Made by a program: the position numbers and the translations under genes | Shown: positions 56,705 through 64,000 of the stretch, one piece after another | How the letters are laid out: every line of letters starts with the position of its first letter | Numbering within the stretch: the stretch's first letter is position 1 | Assembly (NCBI GenBank): GCA_046349355.1 | Contig: JAXMCM010000027.1 | Location: 1-64,000 of the forward strand | DNA length: 64,000 nt | Direction of reading: 5' to 3' | DNA from: CALKJU01 sp046349355 | Lineage (GTDB): Bacteria; Pseudomonadota; Alphaproteobacteria; Geminicoccales; Geminicoccaceae | Notes under the pieces: model-generated | What the model saw: only the letters and a program-made list of their open reading frames with translations | The model's database searches: none | What the model was told of the DNA's origin: nothing

Positions 56705-57805
56705 TCAGCCCTGCATGATCTCGTTGAACTTGGCGAACCACTCGCCCTCGTGCTCGACCTGCACCTTGTTCGAGACGCTGAGCAGGCGCTTGTAGTCCTC
56801 AGGGGTCGTCGGATAGGCCGGGTCGCCGACCAGGTCGGGCGGCGGGGTGAGGCCGGGGCGCAGGCCGGGCAGGCCGAGGCCGCTGGTCCACACCTGCTGC
56901 GCCTCCTGGCTCATCGCGAAGTCGACGTACTGCTTGGCCCAGTACGCCTCGTTCTCGGGCAGGCCCTTCGGCACCCACATCCCGTCGGTGTCGACCTTGC
57001 AGCCCTCCTTCGGCACCGTCCACGACACCTTGACCCCGTTCATCTTCGCCTCGCGGGCGTTGGACAGGATCGTGCAGGCGGCGTCGATCTCGCCGTTCTG
57101 GAACCAGGTGGTGAAGTCGGGGTCCTCGCCGAGCAGCGGCTTCTGCTCCTTGAGCCGGGCGATCGTCTTCCAGGCCGGCTCCATGTCGGCCGGGATCTGC
57201 GCCAGCGTGCCGCCGCCCAGGATCTGCGCCACGAAGTGGAAGCCGATGCCGTCGTCGTAGAGGGCGACGCGGCCCTTCATCTTCGGGTCGAACAGCACGT
57301 CCCAGCTGGCCGGCGCGCCGCCCGGGAAGGCCTCGTCGCGATAGGCCAGCACGTAGACGTAGGAATACATGTTGACGATCGGCACGCCGGTCATGTCGGC
57401 CGGGACCGCCGCCGGCAGCATCTGCTTCAGGTTGGGCAGGTCCGCGAGGTCCTCGGTGACACCGCGCAGCGCCGACTTCATGGCGTTGGTGGTGGTGTCC
57501 CAGTTGACGTGGATCGGCGGCACCCGGCCCTGGTCGACGGCCGCCCAGATCTTCGGGCGGATCTCGTTGTCCTCGGTCAGGTCGTGGCGCACCGCGATCC
57601 CGGTCTTCTCGGTGAACGGCTTGGAGACGCCCTTCTCCAGCGAATCCACCCAGACGCCGCCCCAGGCGCGGACGATCAGCTCCTTGGGCTTGTCCTGTGC
57701 CACCGCCGGCCGGCGCAGCACGTAGGGCGACGCGACCAGTCCGGCGCCGGCGGCGGCGGCGGTCCCCAGGAAACGGCGGCGCGGCAGCGCCTGGCGGATG
57801 CTCAT
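56705..57805 (-). CDS. Polyamine-type ABC substrate-binding protein with a Tat signal
   Basis: A 366-residue binding protein of the PotD/Fe(3+)-type family. A twin-arginine signal RRRFLG (9-14) with a hydrophobic stretch and AVAQ cleavage region shows export in folded form. Body motifs include LIVRAWGGVWVDSLEKGV, WDTTTNAMKSAL, SWDVLFDPKMKGRVALYDD and GMWVPKGLPENEAYWAKQYV. It follows the PotA-type ATPase gene with a four-base overlap. No permease genes are in the pair. Ligand unknown. Confidence 0.88.
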   Translation of the reverse strand: MSIRQALPRRRFLGTAAAAGAGLVASPYVLRRPAVAQDKPKELIVRAWGGVWVDSLEKGVSKPFTEKTGIAVRHDLTEDNEIRPKIWAAVDQGRVPPIHVNWDTTTNAMKSALRGVTEDLADLPNLKQMLPAAVPADMTGVPIVNMYSYVYVLAYRDEAFPGGAPASWDVLFDPKMKGRVALYDDGIGFHFVAQILGGGTLAQIPADMEPAWKTIARLKEQKPLLGEDPDFTTWFQNGEIDAACTILSNAREAKMNGVKVSWTVPKEGCKVDTDGMWVPKGLPENEAYWAKQYVDFAMSQEAQQVWTSGLGLPGLRPGLTPPPDLVGDPAYPTTPEDYKRLLSVSNKVQVEHEGEWFAKFNEIMQG

Positions 57806-58917
57806 CGGGAAGGTCCTCCTCGTTGGGTCGGTTCGTCGGGAAAGATCCAGACATCGTCGGCGGCGAGGCCGAGCGTGACGGCGCTCCCGCGCTCGCGCGG
57901 TGCCGTCCGGGCGGCGTGCGGCTCGAAGGCGCGCAGCGCCGCACCGCCCAGCGCCGGGACGACGATCTCGTACACCGTCCGGTCGCCCTCGAAGATGGCC
58001 TCGCGGACGGTCCCCGCCAGCCCTGCCGGATCGCCCAGCCGGACGCGCTCCGCCCGGACCGCCGCCTGCGCGGGCTGGCCCGGGCGCAAGCCGGCCCGGG
58101 CGCGGCCCGGCAGGACCGTTCCGCCCACCTCGATCGCGGCCGCTCCGCCGGCCTCGCGCACCGTTCCGGCCAGCAGGTTGGTAACGCCGATGAACTCCGC
58201 GACGAACCGGTTGGCCGGCCGGTCGTAGAGCTCGGCCGGGGCCGCGTCCTGCTGCACCCGGCCCTGGTTCATCACGATCACCCGGTCGGACATCACCAGC
58301 GCCTCGCGCTGGTCGTGGGTGACGTTGATCGTGGTCACCCCGAGCTCGCGCTGCAGCCGGCGGAACTCCAGCTGCATCTCCTCGCGCAGCTTCTTGTCGA
58401 GCGCGGCCAGCGGCTCGTCGAGGAGCAGCAGGTCGGGCTCGAAGACCAGCGCCCGGGCGATCGCCACCCGCTGCTGCTGGCCGCCCGAAAGCTCGTGGAT
58501 GCGCCGCTCGCCGAGGCCACCCAGCCGCACCAGCTCGAGATAGTGCGCCACCCGCCGCTCGATCTCGCGGCGGTCGACGCCGCGCATCCGCAGCGGGTAG
58601 CCGACATTGCCGGCCGCCGTCAGGTGCGGGAACAGCGCCAGCTTCTGGAACACCATCCCCACCGCCCGCCGGTAGGGCGGATCGGCGGCGACCGGCCGGC
58701 CGTGCAGCCAGATCTCGCCGGCGGTCGGCGCGATGAAGCCGGCGATCATCCGCAGCACGGTGGTCTTGCCCGAGCCGCTGGGGCCGAGAATCGTCAGGAA
58801 GGCACCCCGCTCGAGGGCGAAGCCGACATCGGCGCAGGCGTCGACCGAGCCGAACCGGCGCGCGACCCCGACGAGCCGCACCATCGGATCAGCTTCCGCT
58901 GTTGCCGGAAGGCTCAC
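57802..58917 (-). CDS. PotA-type ABC ATPase
   Basis: A 371-residue ABC ATPase of the spermidine/putrescine/iron type. Walker A GPSGSGKTT, Q-loop FQKLALFPHLTA, signature LSGGQQQRVAIARAL, Walker B LLLLDEPLAALD and H-loop INVTHDQREA are intact, with a C-terminal TOBE domain. I give the GTG at 58917; ATG at 58884 (MVRLVG) is an equally plausible start. It pairs with the Tat-exported binding protein, but the two permeases that such a system needs are not in this locus. Confidence 0.88.
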   Translation of the reverse strand: MSLPATAEADPMVRLVGVARRFGSVDACADVGFALERGAFLTILGPSGSGKTTVLRMIAGFIAPTAGEIWLHGRPVAADPPYRRAVGMVFQKLALFPHLTAAGNVGYPLRMRGVDRREIERRVAHYLELVRLGGLGERRIHELSGGQQQRVAIARALVFEPDLLLLDEPLAALDKKLREEMQLEFRRLQRELGVTTINVTHDQREALVMSDRVIVMNQGRVQQDAAPAELYDRPANRFVAEFIGVTNLLAGTVREAGGAAAIEVGGTVLPGRARAGLRPGQPAQAAVRAERVRLGDPAGLAGTVREAIFEGDRTVYEIVVPALGGAALRAFEPHAARTAPRERGSAVTLGLAADDVWIFPDEPTQRGGPSR

Positions 58918-58987
58918 GCCAGAATGGACCTTTTCCGGAGTTGTCGAATAGGCTCATGTACGGCCGACGCGAGCGCCCGGACACCGC

Positions 58988-59758
58988 ATGCAGCCCTCCT
59001 TCCTTCCTAGCTTCTCGTTGCAGGGGCGCAAGGCGCTGGTGACCGGCGCCAGCCGCGGCATCGGCGAGGCGCTGGCCGTGGGCCTGGCCGCCTTCGGCGC
59101 CGACGTCGCCATCGCCGGCCGCAGCCTCGACCGGCTGGAGCGCTGCCGCACCGCCATCGAGGCGATGGGCCGCCACTGCCTCGCGGTCGAGCTCGACGTT
59201 GCCGTGACCCGGCGGATCGAGCCCGCCGTCGCCATGGCCAGCGACCGGCTCGGCGGCCTCGACATCCTCGTCAACAATGCCGGCATGGAGCAGATCGCCC
59301 CGTCGCTCGACGTCGGCGAGGAGCTCTGGGACCGGATCGTCGACACCAACCTCAAGGGTGCCTTCTTCGTCGCCCAGGCCGCCGGCCGGCGGATGGGCAA
59401 GGGCTCGGCCATCCTCAACATCTGCTCGCTGACCTCGGAGGTCGGCGTGCCGACCGCGGCCCCCTACGGCTCCTCGAAGTCGGGCCTGCTCGGCCTCACG
59501 CGGACCCTCGCCGTCGAGTGGGCGAACCGCGGCGTCCGCGTCAACGCGCTGGGCCCCGGCTACTTCCGCACCGAGCTGACCGAGACCTTCTATCGCGACG
59601 AAGGCTGGCAGCAGCGCATGCTCGACCGCATCCCGGCCGGCCGCTTCGGCGCGCTCGACGACCTCGTCGGCGCCGCCGTCTTCCTCTGCTCCGATGCCGC
59701 CCGCTACGTCACCGGCCAGATCCTCTACGTCGACGGCGGCTACATGGCCTCGATCTAG
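58988..59758 (+). CDS. SDR-family oxidoreductase
   Basis: A 256-residue classical short-chain dehydrogenase. Coenzyme motif TGASRGIG (19-26), NNAG, and the catalytic Ser147, Tyr160 and Lys164 (APYGSSKSG) are complete; the end ARYVTGQILYVDGGYMAS is typical of gluconate-5-dehydrogenase/3-oxoacyl reductase-like enzymes. The divergent gap to the PotA-type gene is 70 bases. Substrate unknown. Confidence 0.9.
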   Translation: MQPSFLPSFSLQGRKALVTGASRGIGEALAVGLAAFGADVAIAGRSLDRLERCRTAIEAMGRHCLAVELDVAVTRRIEPAVAMASDRLGGLDILVNNAGMEQIAPSLDVGEELWDRIVDTNLKGAFFVAQAAGRRMGKGSAILNICSLTSEVGVPTAAPYGSSKSGLLGLTRTLAVEWANRGVRVNALGPGYFRTELTETFYRDEGWQQRMLDRIPAGRFGALDDLVGAAVFLCSDAARYVTGQILYVDGGYMASI

Positions 59759-61080
59759 CGCCGCGCCCGCGGGCCGCCGCCGCGCCGCCGCCGGCGGTCG
59801 CGGCTCTCGTGCCAGAAGGTCGACAGGTGCTCGCCGCGCGAGCGCGACTCGCGGATCAGCGGCAGCGTCTCGGCCAGCCAGGCCTCCGCCCGCTTGCGCC
59901 CCAGCTTGCGCAGCTCCTCGAGGAACCAGGTGCTGGCGTTGAGCTTGCTGGACGCCGTGTAGCGCTCGATGCCGCGGTCGCCGGGGGCGTCGGCGTCGAT
60001 CATGTGCACGGCGATCGGCCGCAGGTGCGTCGTGTCGAGCCCGGCGGCCGCCGGCACCGCCTTCGCCAGCGCCTCGATCAGGGATTCCGGCAGCAGCAGG
60101 CTCAGCGGCGTGCGCCCCATCCGCCGGGCCAGCCGCTCGCGCGCGGCGACGTGCAGGCGCAGCTCGGCGGCGACGCGCGACAGGATCCGCCGGCGCGTCG
60201 CCGCGTCGACCGACGGCTCGCTCGCCAGCGCCTCCAGCAGGGCGTCGACCGCGATCCAGGCATCGTTCAGCCGCTCGATGCCGCGGGTCTGCCACAGCAG
60301 CGAGCTGTTGAAGCTGATCTCGTTGATCCGGTTGATGATCTCGCGGGCCGTCCACGGCTCGGCGGCGCGGTCGCGCGGGTTGACCTGGACGACCAGCAGA
60401 TCGCGGACCCCGTCGGCCCGCATCAGCGGCTTGAGCGACGGGTTGGCGCTGTAGCCGCCGTCCCAGAAGAACCGGCCGCCGTCGTGCACCGCCCGGCTCA
60501 TGCTGGGCAGGCAGGCCGAGGCCAGCACCTGGGTGCGGGTCACCGCCGTCTCGCCGAACACCTCGGCCTCGCCGGTGACGACGTCGGTAGCGGTGACGTG
60601 GATGCTGGGCCCGCCCGCCTTCGCCAGCGCTTCGGCATCCAGGGCGTGCAGGCCCGAGAAGCGGGCGTCGCACTCGAACACCAGCTCCAGCGGGTGCCGC
60701 GTCGCGCCGGGGACCTGGTAGGGCGACAGGAACTGGCCGGCGAGCCCGGCCATCACGTAGAGCGGGTTGGCGTCGAGGCTGGCGTCGCCGGGCGGCAGGC
60801 CGAGCCGGGTCGGGTCGAACAGCCCGAAGGTCAGGCTGGCCTGGGTCTCCGCCACCGCCTTCCAGAACGCGGCCAGCGCCGCGATCGCCCCTTGGCGGCC
60901 GCCCTCGGCCCACCCGGCCCCCAGGATGAAGGCGTTGACCGCCCCGGCACTGGTGCCGCTGATCGCCCGGATGTCGAGGGCCTCGCTCTCCAGCAGGGCC
61001 TCCAGCACGCCCCAGCCGAAGGCACCGTGCGAGCCGCCGCCCTGCAGCGCCAGCCCGACCGGAAGTCGCTCCACCGCCAT
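59755..61080 (-). CDS. Patatin-like phospholipase
   Basis: A 441-residue patatin-family lipid hydrolase with a Ser-Asp dyad. The oxyanion loop is LQGGGSHGAF (12-21), nucleophile Ser44 lies in SGTSAGAVN, and the catalytic Asp in FWDGGYSANP near 208. No signal peptide; the C-terminal end is very Arg-rich. Start at 61080 is preceded by GGGAGGG. It starts two bases after the stop of the upstream amidotransferase-like gene and its 3' end overlaps the convergent SDR gene by four bases. Confidence 0.88.
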   Translation of the reverse strand: MAVERLPVGLALQGGGSHGAFGWGVLEALLESEALDIRAISGTSAGAVNAFILGAGWAEGGRQGAIAALAAFWKAVAETQASLTFGLFDPTRLGLPPGDASLDANPLYVMAGLAGQFLSPYQVPGATRHPLELVFECDARFSGLHALDAEALAKAGGPSIHVTATDVVTGEAEVFGETAVTRTQVLASACLPSMSRAVHDGGRFFWDGGYSANPSLKPLMRADGVRDLLVVQVNPRDRAAEPWTAREIINRINEISFNSSLLWQTRGIERLNDAWIAVDALLEALASEPSVDAATRRRILSRVAAELRLHVAARERLARRMGRTPLSLLLPESLIEALAKAVPAAAGLDTTHLRPIAVHMIDADAPGDRGIERYTASSKLNASTWFLEELRKLGRKRAEAWLAETLPLIRESRSRGEHLSTFWHESRDRRRRRGGGPRARR

Positions 61081-61082
61081 CG

Positions 61083-61763
61083 TCAGCCCTCCCGCAAGGT
61101 CTGCGCCCACGCCTGCGCCAGCGCTGCGGCGAACCGCTCCGCCCGTGCCTGGTGCCGGTCCAGCTCGCCGCTCAGCCGGATCGCGAAGGCCGGATTGTTG
61201 CGCCGGCGGCCGAGATCGGCGGCCCAGCGGCGGATCACCTCGCCCGTCGCCTCGAGGTGCGCCAGCACGCCGTAGCTGCGGCCATGGCGGAAGGCCTGCG
61301 GCCGCAGCCGCTCGCAGCGCAGCAGCAGCTCGGCCCCGGGCGGCAGCACGAGGCCGGCATCGTGCCAGTGCAGCAGCGGCAGCCCGTTCCCGGCCGGCGC
61401 GAACGACGCATCCGCCTTCGCCGCCGGCAGCGCCTCGACGTCGATGAAGCCGAACTGCGGCGCCGTCCCCGGCGTCGACCCGCCACCCAGCGCCTCGGCC
61501 AAGGACAGGGCGGCACCGCCGAGCGCCAGCACCGGCAGGTCGGCGGCGACGGCGGCGGCGAGGACGGGAGCGAGCGCGGCGCCGTCGCGGTTCTCCGGCC
61601 GCGTCGCATCGATCGCCAGCAGCCCGGCGACCGTGCCGGCTGCCGGCAACGGGGCGCTAGGTACCGCGAGGTCCGTCACGGCCCCGGCAGCGGCGAGCCC
61701 GGCGCCGATGGCACCCGGCTCGACCGGCGGCGTGGCGGCGACGACGAGGATCTTCGGCGGCAT
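61083..61763 (-). CDS. Glutamine-amidotransferase-like protein without catalytic cysteine
   Basis: A 226-residue class I GATase-fold protein. The order of elements matches GMP-synthase-like amidotransferases, including PVLALGGAALSLAEALGG (77-94) and GLPLLHWHDAGLVLPPGAELL. At the nucleophile position G-x-C-x-G, however, it reads ALGGA with Gly82, so the catalytic Cys is lost. The later AHLEAT keeps the His and Glu of the triad. It cannot hydrolyse glutamine by the normal route. The start at 61763 has a GAGGGAA site. It is coupled to the patatin gene. Confidence 0.68.
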   Translation of the reverse strand: MPPKILVVAATPPVEPGAIGAGLAAAGAVTDLAVPSAPLPAAGTVAGLLAIDATRPENRDGAALAPVLAAAVAADLPVLALGGAALSLAEALGGGSTPGTAPQFGFIDVEALPAAKADASFAPAGNGLPLLHWHDAGLVLPPGAELLLRCERLRPQAFRHGRSYGVLAHLEATGEVIRRWAADLGRRRNNPAFAIRLSGELDRHQARAERFAAALAQAWAQTLREG

Positions 61764-61879
61764 GGTGGCGTTCCCTCGCAGGCCGGCATTCACGGGCAGC
61801 GCGCCGCGTTGCGCAAGCCCGCTGCCGGCATCGCCCCGGTCGGGCCACGACGCCAGGCAGGCTTCACGGGATATCCGCC

Positions 61880-62062
61880 ATGTGCCGGCGCGGCGCCGCC
61901 CTCGTCGACAGCGTCTACCAGCGCGTCCTCGCCTGGCACGAGGCGGTGCCGTCCGGCGGCGACGGCAGCGAAGGGCTGGAACGGGCCGGAGCCTGCCGTG
62001 TTTACGATGGCCCGGCGCACCTCCGGCTCCACCTCCACCAAGGCGGCATTCGCCGCGCCTGA
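61880..62062 (+). CDS. Possible small protein (60 residues)
   Basis: A 60-codon frame in the 386-base gap (61764-62149) between the amidotransferase-like gene and the phosphodiesterase gene. The first two-thirds have the GC-rich third positions of real genes, but no strong ribosome-binding site or family match is seen. The protein would be soluble with several His and Trp residues. The rest of the gap shows nothing I can name apart from the phosphodiesterase ribosome-binding site. Confidence 0.25.
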   Translation: MCRRGAALVDSVYQRVLAWHEAVPSGGDGSEGLERAGACRVYDGPAHLRLHLHQGGIRRA

Positions 62063-62149
62063 CGGCAGGATACCGCCTCGCGTGCAGGGCGAAGTTAACC
62101 GTGCGACGGATCTGTGCTGCGTTGCAACATCCGTTGGAGGAGACGGCCG

Positions 62150-63685
62150 ATGGGCGAGGGTGCCGACCCGCCGACCGTTGTCATCGGAATCGATGCGGCG
62201 GAAATCACGCTGATCGACCGGCTGGTCGCCCGCGGCCGGCTGCCGGTGATCGCCGGCCTGCGCGAGAGCGGCAGCCGGGCCATCCTGACCCCCCAGCATG
62301 GCGGCCTGCAGAGCTCGGTCTGGCGCTCCTTCATCTCCGGCCGGCATGTCGGCGCGCACGGCGTCTACTTCGCCAAGATGTGGCGCCCCGAGCGGATGCG
62401 CCTCGAGTACATCGACAACAGCTGGCGGCCGGTGGTGCCGTTCTGGGAGCGCGTGGACCGCCCGCTGCGGGTCGGGCTGGTCGACGTCCCCTACCTGCCG
62501 CCACGCCAGGACTTCGACGGCGTGCTGCTCAGCGGCTGGCAGTGCCACGACGTCCTGCCGAAGGTCAGCTGGCCGCCGGAGCTCTTCGCCCAATCGGCAC
62601 AGCGGTTCGGCCAGCCGGTGCTCGGCGACGAGCCCTACGGTGCGCAGACGCCGGACACGCTGGAGCAGGCGCGCCTCGGCGCCCTCGCCGCGCCCGCCCA
62701 GATCGCCGACATCAGCTGCGACCTGCTCGCCCGCAACGCCTACGACCTGTTCGTCGTCGTCCTCGGCAGTGCCCACCGCGCCGGTCACTATCTCTGGGAC
62801 CTCTCCCAGATCGATCCCGACAGCCTGACCGACGACCAGCGCGTCCGCCTGGAGCGCGCGGTCGAGGATGTCTACGAGGCCTGCGACGCCGCCATCGGCC
62901 GGATCGTCGCCGCCGCCCCGCCGGGCGCCCGGATCGTGCTGCTGGCGATGCACGGCATGGGCCGCAACCTCGGCTGGAACGAGAACGTCCAGGCGCTGCT
63001 CGAGCTGGCCGCCGGCGAGCCGCCGCGGCGGCGCCCGGCCTGGCGCGAGCAGGTCAACGCCGCCCTGCGCTCCCCGGCCGGCCGCCAGCTCGCCGGCCGC
63101 ATCCCGGCCCGGGCGCAGCGGATGCTCAGCCCGCTCTGGACCCGCCGCTCGCGCGACTGGTCGCGTACCCGCTACTTCGCGCTGCCCTCGGACGTGAACG
63201 CCTACATCCGCCTGAACCTCGCCGGCCGCGAACTCGAGGGCATCGTCCCGCCGACCGAGGCGCCGACGCTGGCCGAGCGGCTCACCGAAGGCTTCCTCGA
63301 GCTCGAGGACATCGAGACCGGCCGGCCGGTCTGCGCGCAGGTGGCGCTCATCGACGAGGTGGCGGGCCCGGACTCCCCCGCCCGCCAGGGGCTGCCGGAC
63401 CTCGTCGTGCAGTGGAACGAGACCCCGCTGCTCGGCAGCAGCGGGGTCCGCCACCGCCGCGGCGGCGAGCGCCGCTGGCCGGCGGTCCGGCGCTATGTCT
63501 GCGGCCGCTCCGGCAACCACCGCCCCGACGGCTGGCTGATCGCCAGCGGCCCGGGAATTCCGCAGGGCGCCGATCTCGGCCGGGTCGCGGCCCTCGACGC
63601 GATCGCGACGCTGGCCGCCTGGTCCGGCCATCCGGCCGACGACGGGCTGGACGGCACCCCGCTGCCGTCGCTGTTCGGCGGCTGA
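62150..63685 (+). CDS. Alkaline-phosphatase-superfamily phosphodiesterase
   Basis: A 511-residue protein of the type I phosphodiesterase/nucleotide pyrophosphatase family (PF01663-like). The N-terminal VVIGIDAAEITLIDRLVARG gives the first metal-binding Asp, the GGLQSSVWRSFISG region holds the expected nucleophile, SAHRAGHYLW and AMHGMGRN hold metal-binding His residues, and a late SGNHRPDGWL completes the site. The start at 62150 has a GGAGGAGA site. No signal peptide. Substrate could be a nucleotide, glycolipid or phosphodiester; unknown. Confidence 0.75.
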   Translation: MGEGADPPTVVIGIDAAEITLIDRLVARGRLPVIAGLRESGSRAILTPQHGGLQSSVWRSFISGRHVGAHGVYFAKMWRPERMRLEYIDNSWRPVVPFWERVDRPLRVGLVDVPYLPPRQDFDGVLLSGWQCHDVLPKVSWPPELFAQSAQRFGQPVLGDEPYGAQTPDTLEQARLGALAAPAQIADISCDLLARNAYDLFVVVLGSAHRAGHYLWDLSQIDPDSLTDDQRVRLERAVEDVYEACDAAIGRIVAAAPPGARIVLLAMHGMGRNLGWNENVQALLELAAGEPPRRRPAWREQVNAALRSPAGRQLAGRIPARAQRMLSPLWTRRSRDWSRTRYFALPSDVNAYIRLNLAGRELEGIVPPTEAPTLAERLTEGFLELEDIETGRPVCAQVALIDEVAGPDSPARQGLPDLVVQWNETPLLGSSGVRHRRGGERRWPAVRRYVCGRSGNHRPDGWLIASGPGIPQGADLGRVAALDAIATLAAWSGHPADDGLDGTPLPSLFGG

Positions 63686-64000
63686 CTACTCGGCGGCTAG
63701 CTGGCCGTAGCCCAGCTGCTCGCCGAGCTTGGCGAGCAGGTCGGCCGCGGCCTCGGCGATGACCGTGCCGGGCGGGAAGATCGCCCGCGCACCGGCCTGC
63801 AGCAGCGCCTCGTAGTCCTGCGGCGGGATCACCCCGCCGACGACGATCATGATGTCCGGCCGGCCCTGCCGCTCCAGCTCGGCCTTCAGCTCCGGCACCA
63901 GCGTCAGGTGTCCGGCCGCCAGCGAGCTGGCGCCGATGATGTGCACGTCGTTCTCGACCGCCTGCCGCGCCGCCTCGGCCGGGGTCTGGAACAGCGGGCC
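63686..64000 (-). CDS. Methylmalonyl-CoA-mutase-type B12-binding domain, gene cut by window edge
   Basis: The visible 104 residues are the C-terminal part of a cobalamin-binding domain: QTPAEAARQAVENDVHIIG, SSLAAGHLTLVPEL and IMIVVGGVIPPQDYEAL match the end of methylmalonyl-CoA mutase and its relatives (isobutyryl-, ethylmalonyl-CoA mutase). The N-terminal catalytic domain and start lie outside the window. No metal or cofactor ligand outside this stretch can be judged. Confidence 0.85.
   Translation of the reverse strand, partial: GPLFQTPAEAARQAVENDVHIIGASSLAAGHLTLVPELKAELERQGRPDIMIVVGGVIPPQDYEALLQAGARAIFPPGTVIAEAAADLLAKLGEQLGYGQLAAE

Overview
The window is about 64 kb of very GC-rich chromosomal DNA (third codon positions are almost all G or C) and is densely packed with genes. 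Gene content points to an alphaproteobacterium, probably of the Rhodospirillales or a nearby order. The pointers are a ThuE/AglE-type sugar ABC operon with a GH13 glucosidase, an ECF sigma factor paired with a ChrR-type anti-sigma factor, DUF2244, and a BMP-type nucleoside importer. Taxonomy is inferred from gene families only. I see no rRNA, tRNA, CRISPR array, insertion sequence or prophage. The only mobile-type unit is a small vapBC-like toxin-antitoxin pair.

Layout, left to right. 1-5.5 kb: the end of an AbrB-family membrane protein, an EVE protein, a DMT permease, a creatinase/DoeA-like M24 protein, a hypoxanthine-DNA glycosylase, and a coupled ATP-grasp ligase and agmatinase-family ureohydrolase. 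5.5-9 kb: housekeeping genes prs-rplY-pth-ychF. 9-18 kb: an M20 peptidase with a small DMT protein, then a six-gene alpha-glucoside/trehalose-type ABC operon on the minus strand. That operon has two substrate-binding proteins and a LacI-type operator but no regulator gene nearby. 18-23 kb: an alpha/beta hydrolase, a phosphonate-monoester-hydrolase-like enzyme, nth, DUF2244, a DUF4332 protein and dapB. 23.4-25.8 kb: a contiguous nicotinamidase, type III polyketide synthase and ICMT-like methyltransferase. 25.8-36.6 kb: acs, tesA divergent from a YbbA/YbbP-type ABC system, ccdA, a Bax-inhibitor-1 protein with a clear terminator, a degenerate ABC pair that has lost its ATPase motifs, a phytase-like esterase and rpmB.

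37.2-45.2 kb is one minus-strand nucleoside uptake and salvage operon: a BMP binding protein, an ABC ATPase, two permeases, a single-ORF fusion of cytidine deaminase with purine nucleoside phosphorylase, deoC and deoA. Almost every junction overlaps or nearly touches. It would import nucleosides and convert them to bases and (deoxy)ribose-1-phosphate.

45-64 kb: tsaC-bioY, purD, a Phd/VapC pair, argC-ilvA, a response regulator with a C-terminal membrane helix, and an SDR followed by sigma-E and chrR-like genes. The ChrR-like protein has lost most ligands of its N-terminal zinc site. Then come an esterase, gluQRS with a lipoprotein-like hydrolase, an ABC ATPase and binding protein without permeases, a second SDR, a patatin coupled to a cysteine-less glutamine-amidotransferase-like protein, an alkaline-phosphatase-superfamily phosphodiesterase, and the 3' end of a methylmalonyl-CoA-mutase-type B12-binding protein.

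The most unusual items are the deaminase-phosphorylase fusion, the ChrR-like protein without zinc cysteines, the degenerate ABC pair, the polyketide synthase/methyltransferase unit, and the ATP-grasp/ureohydrolase pair. All functional statements are inferences from motifs and gene order; no database search was possible.
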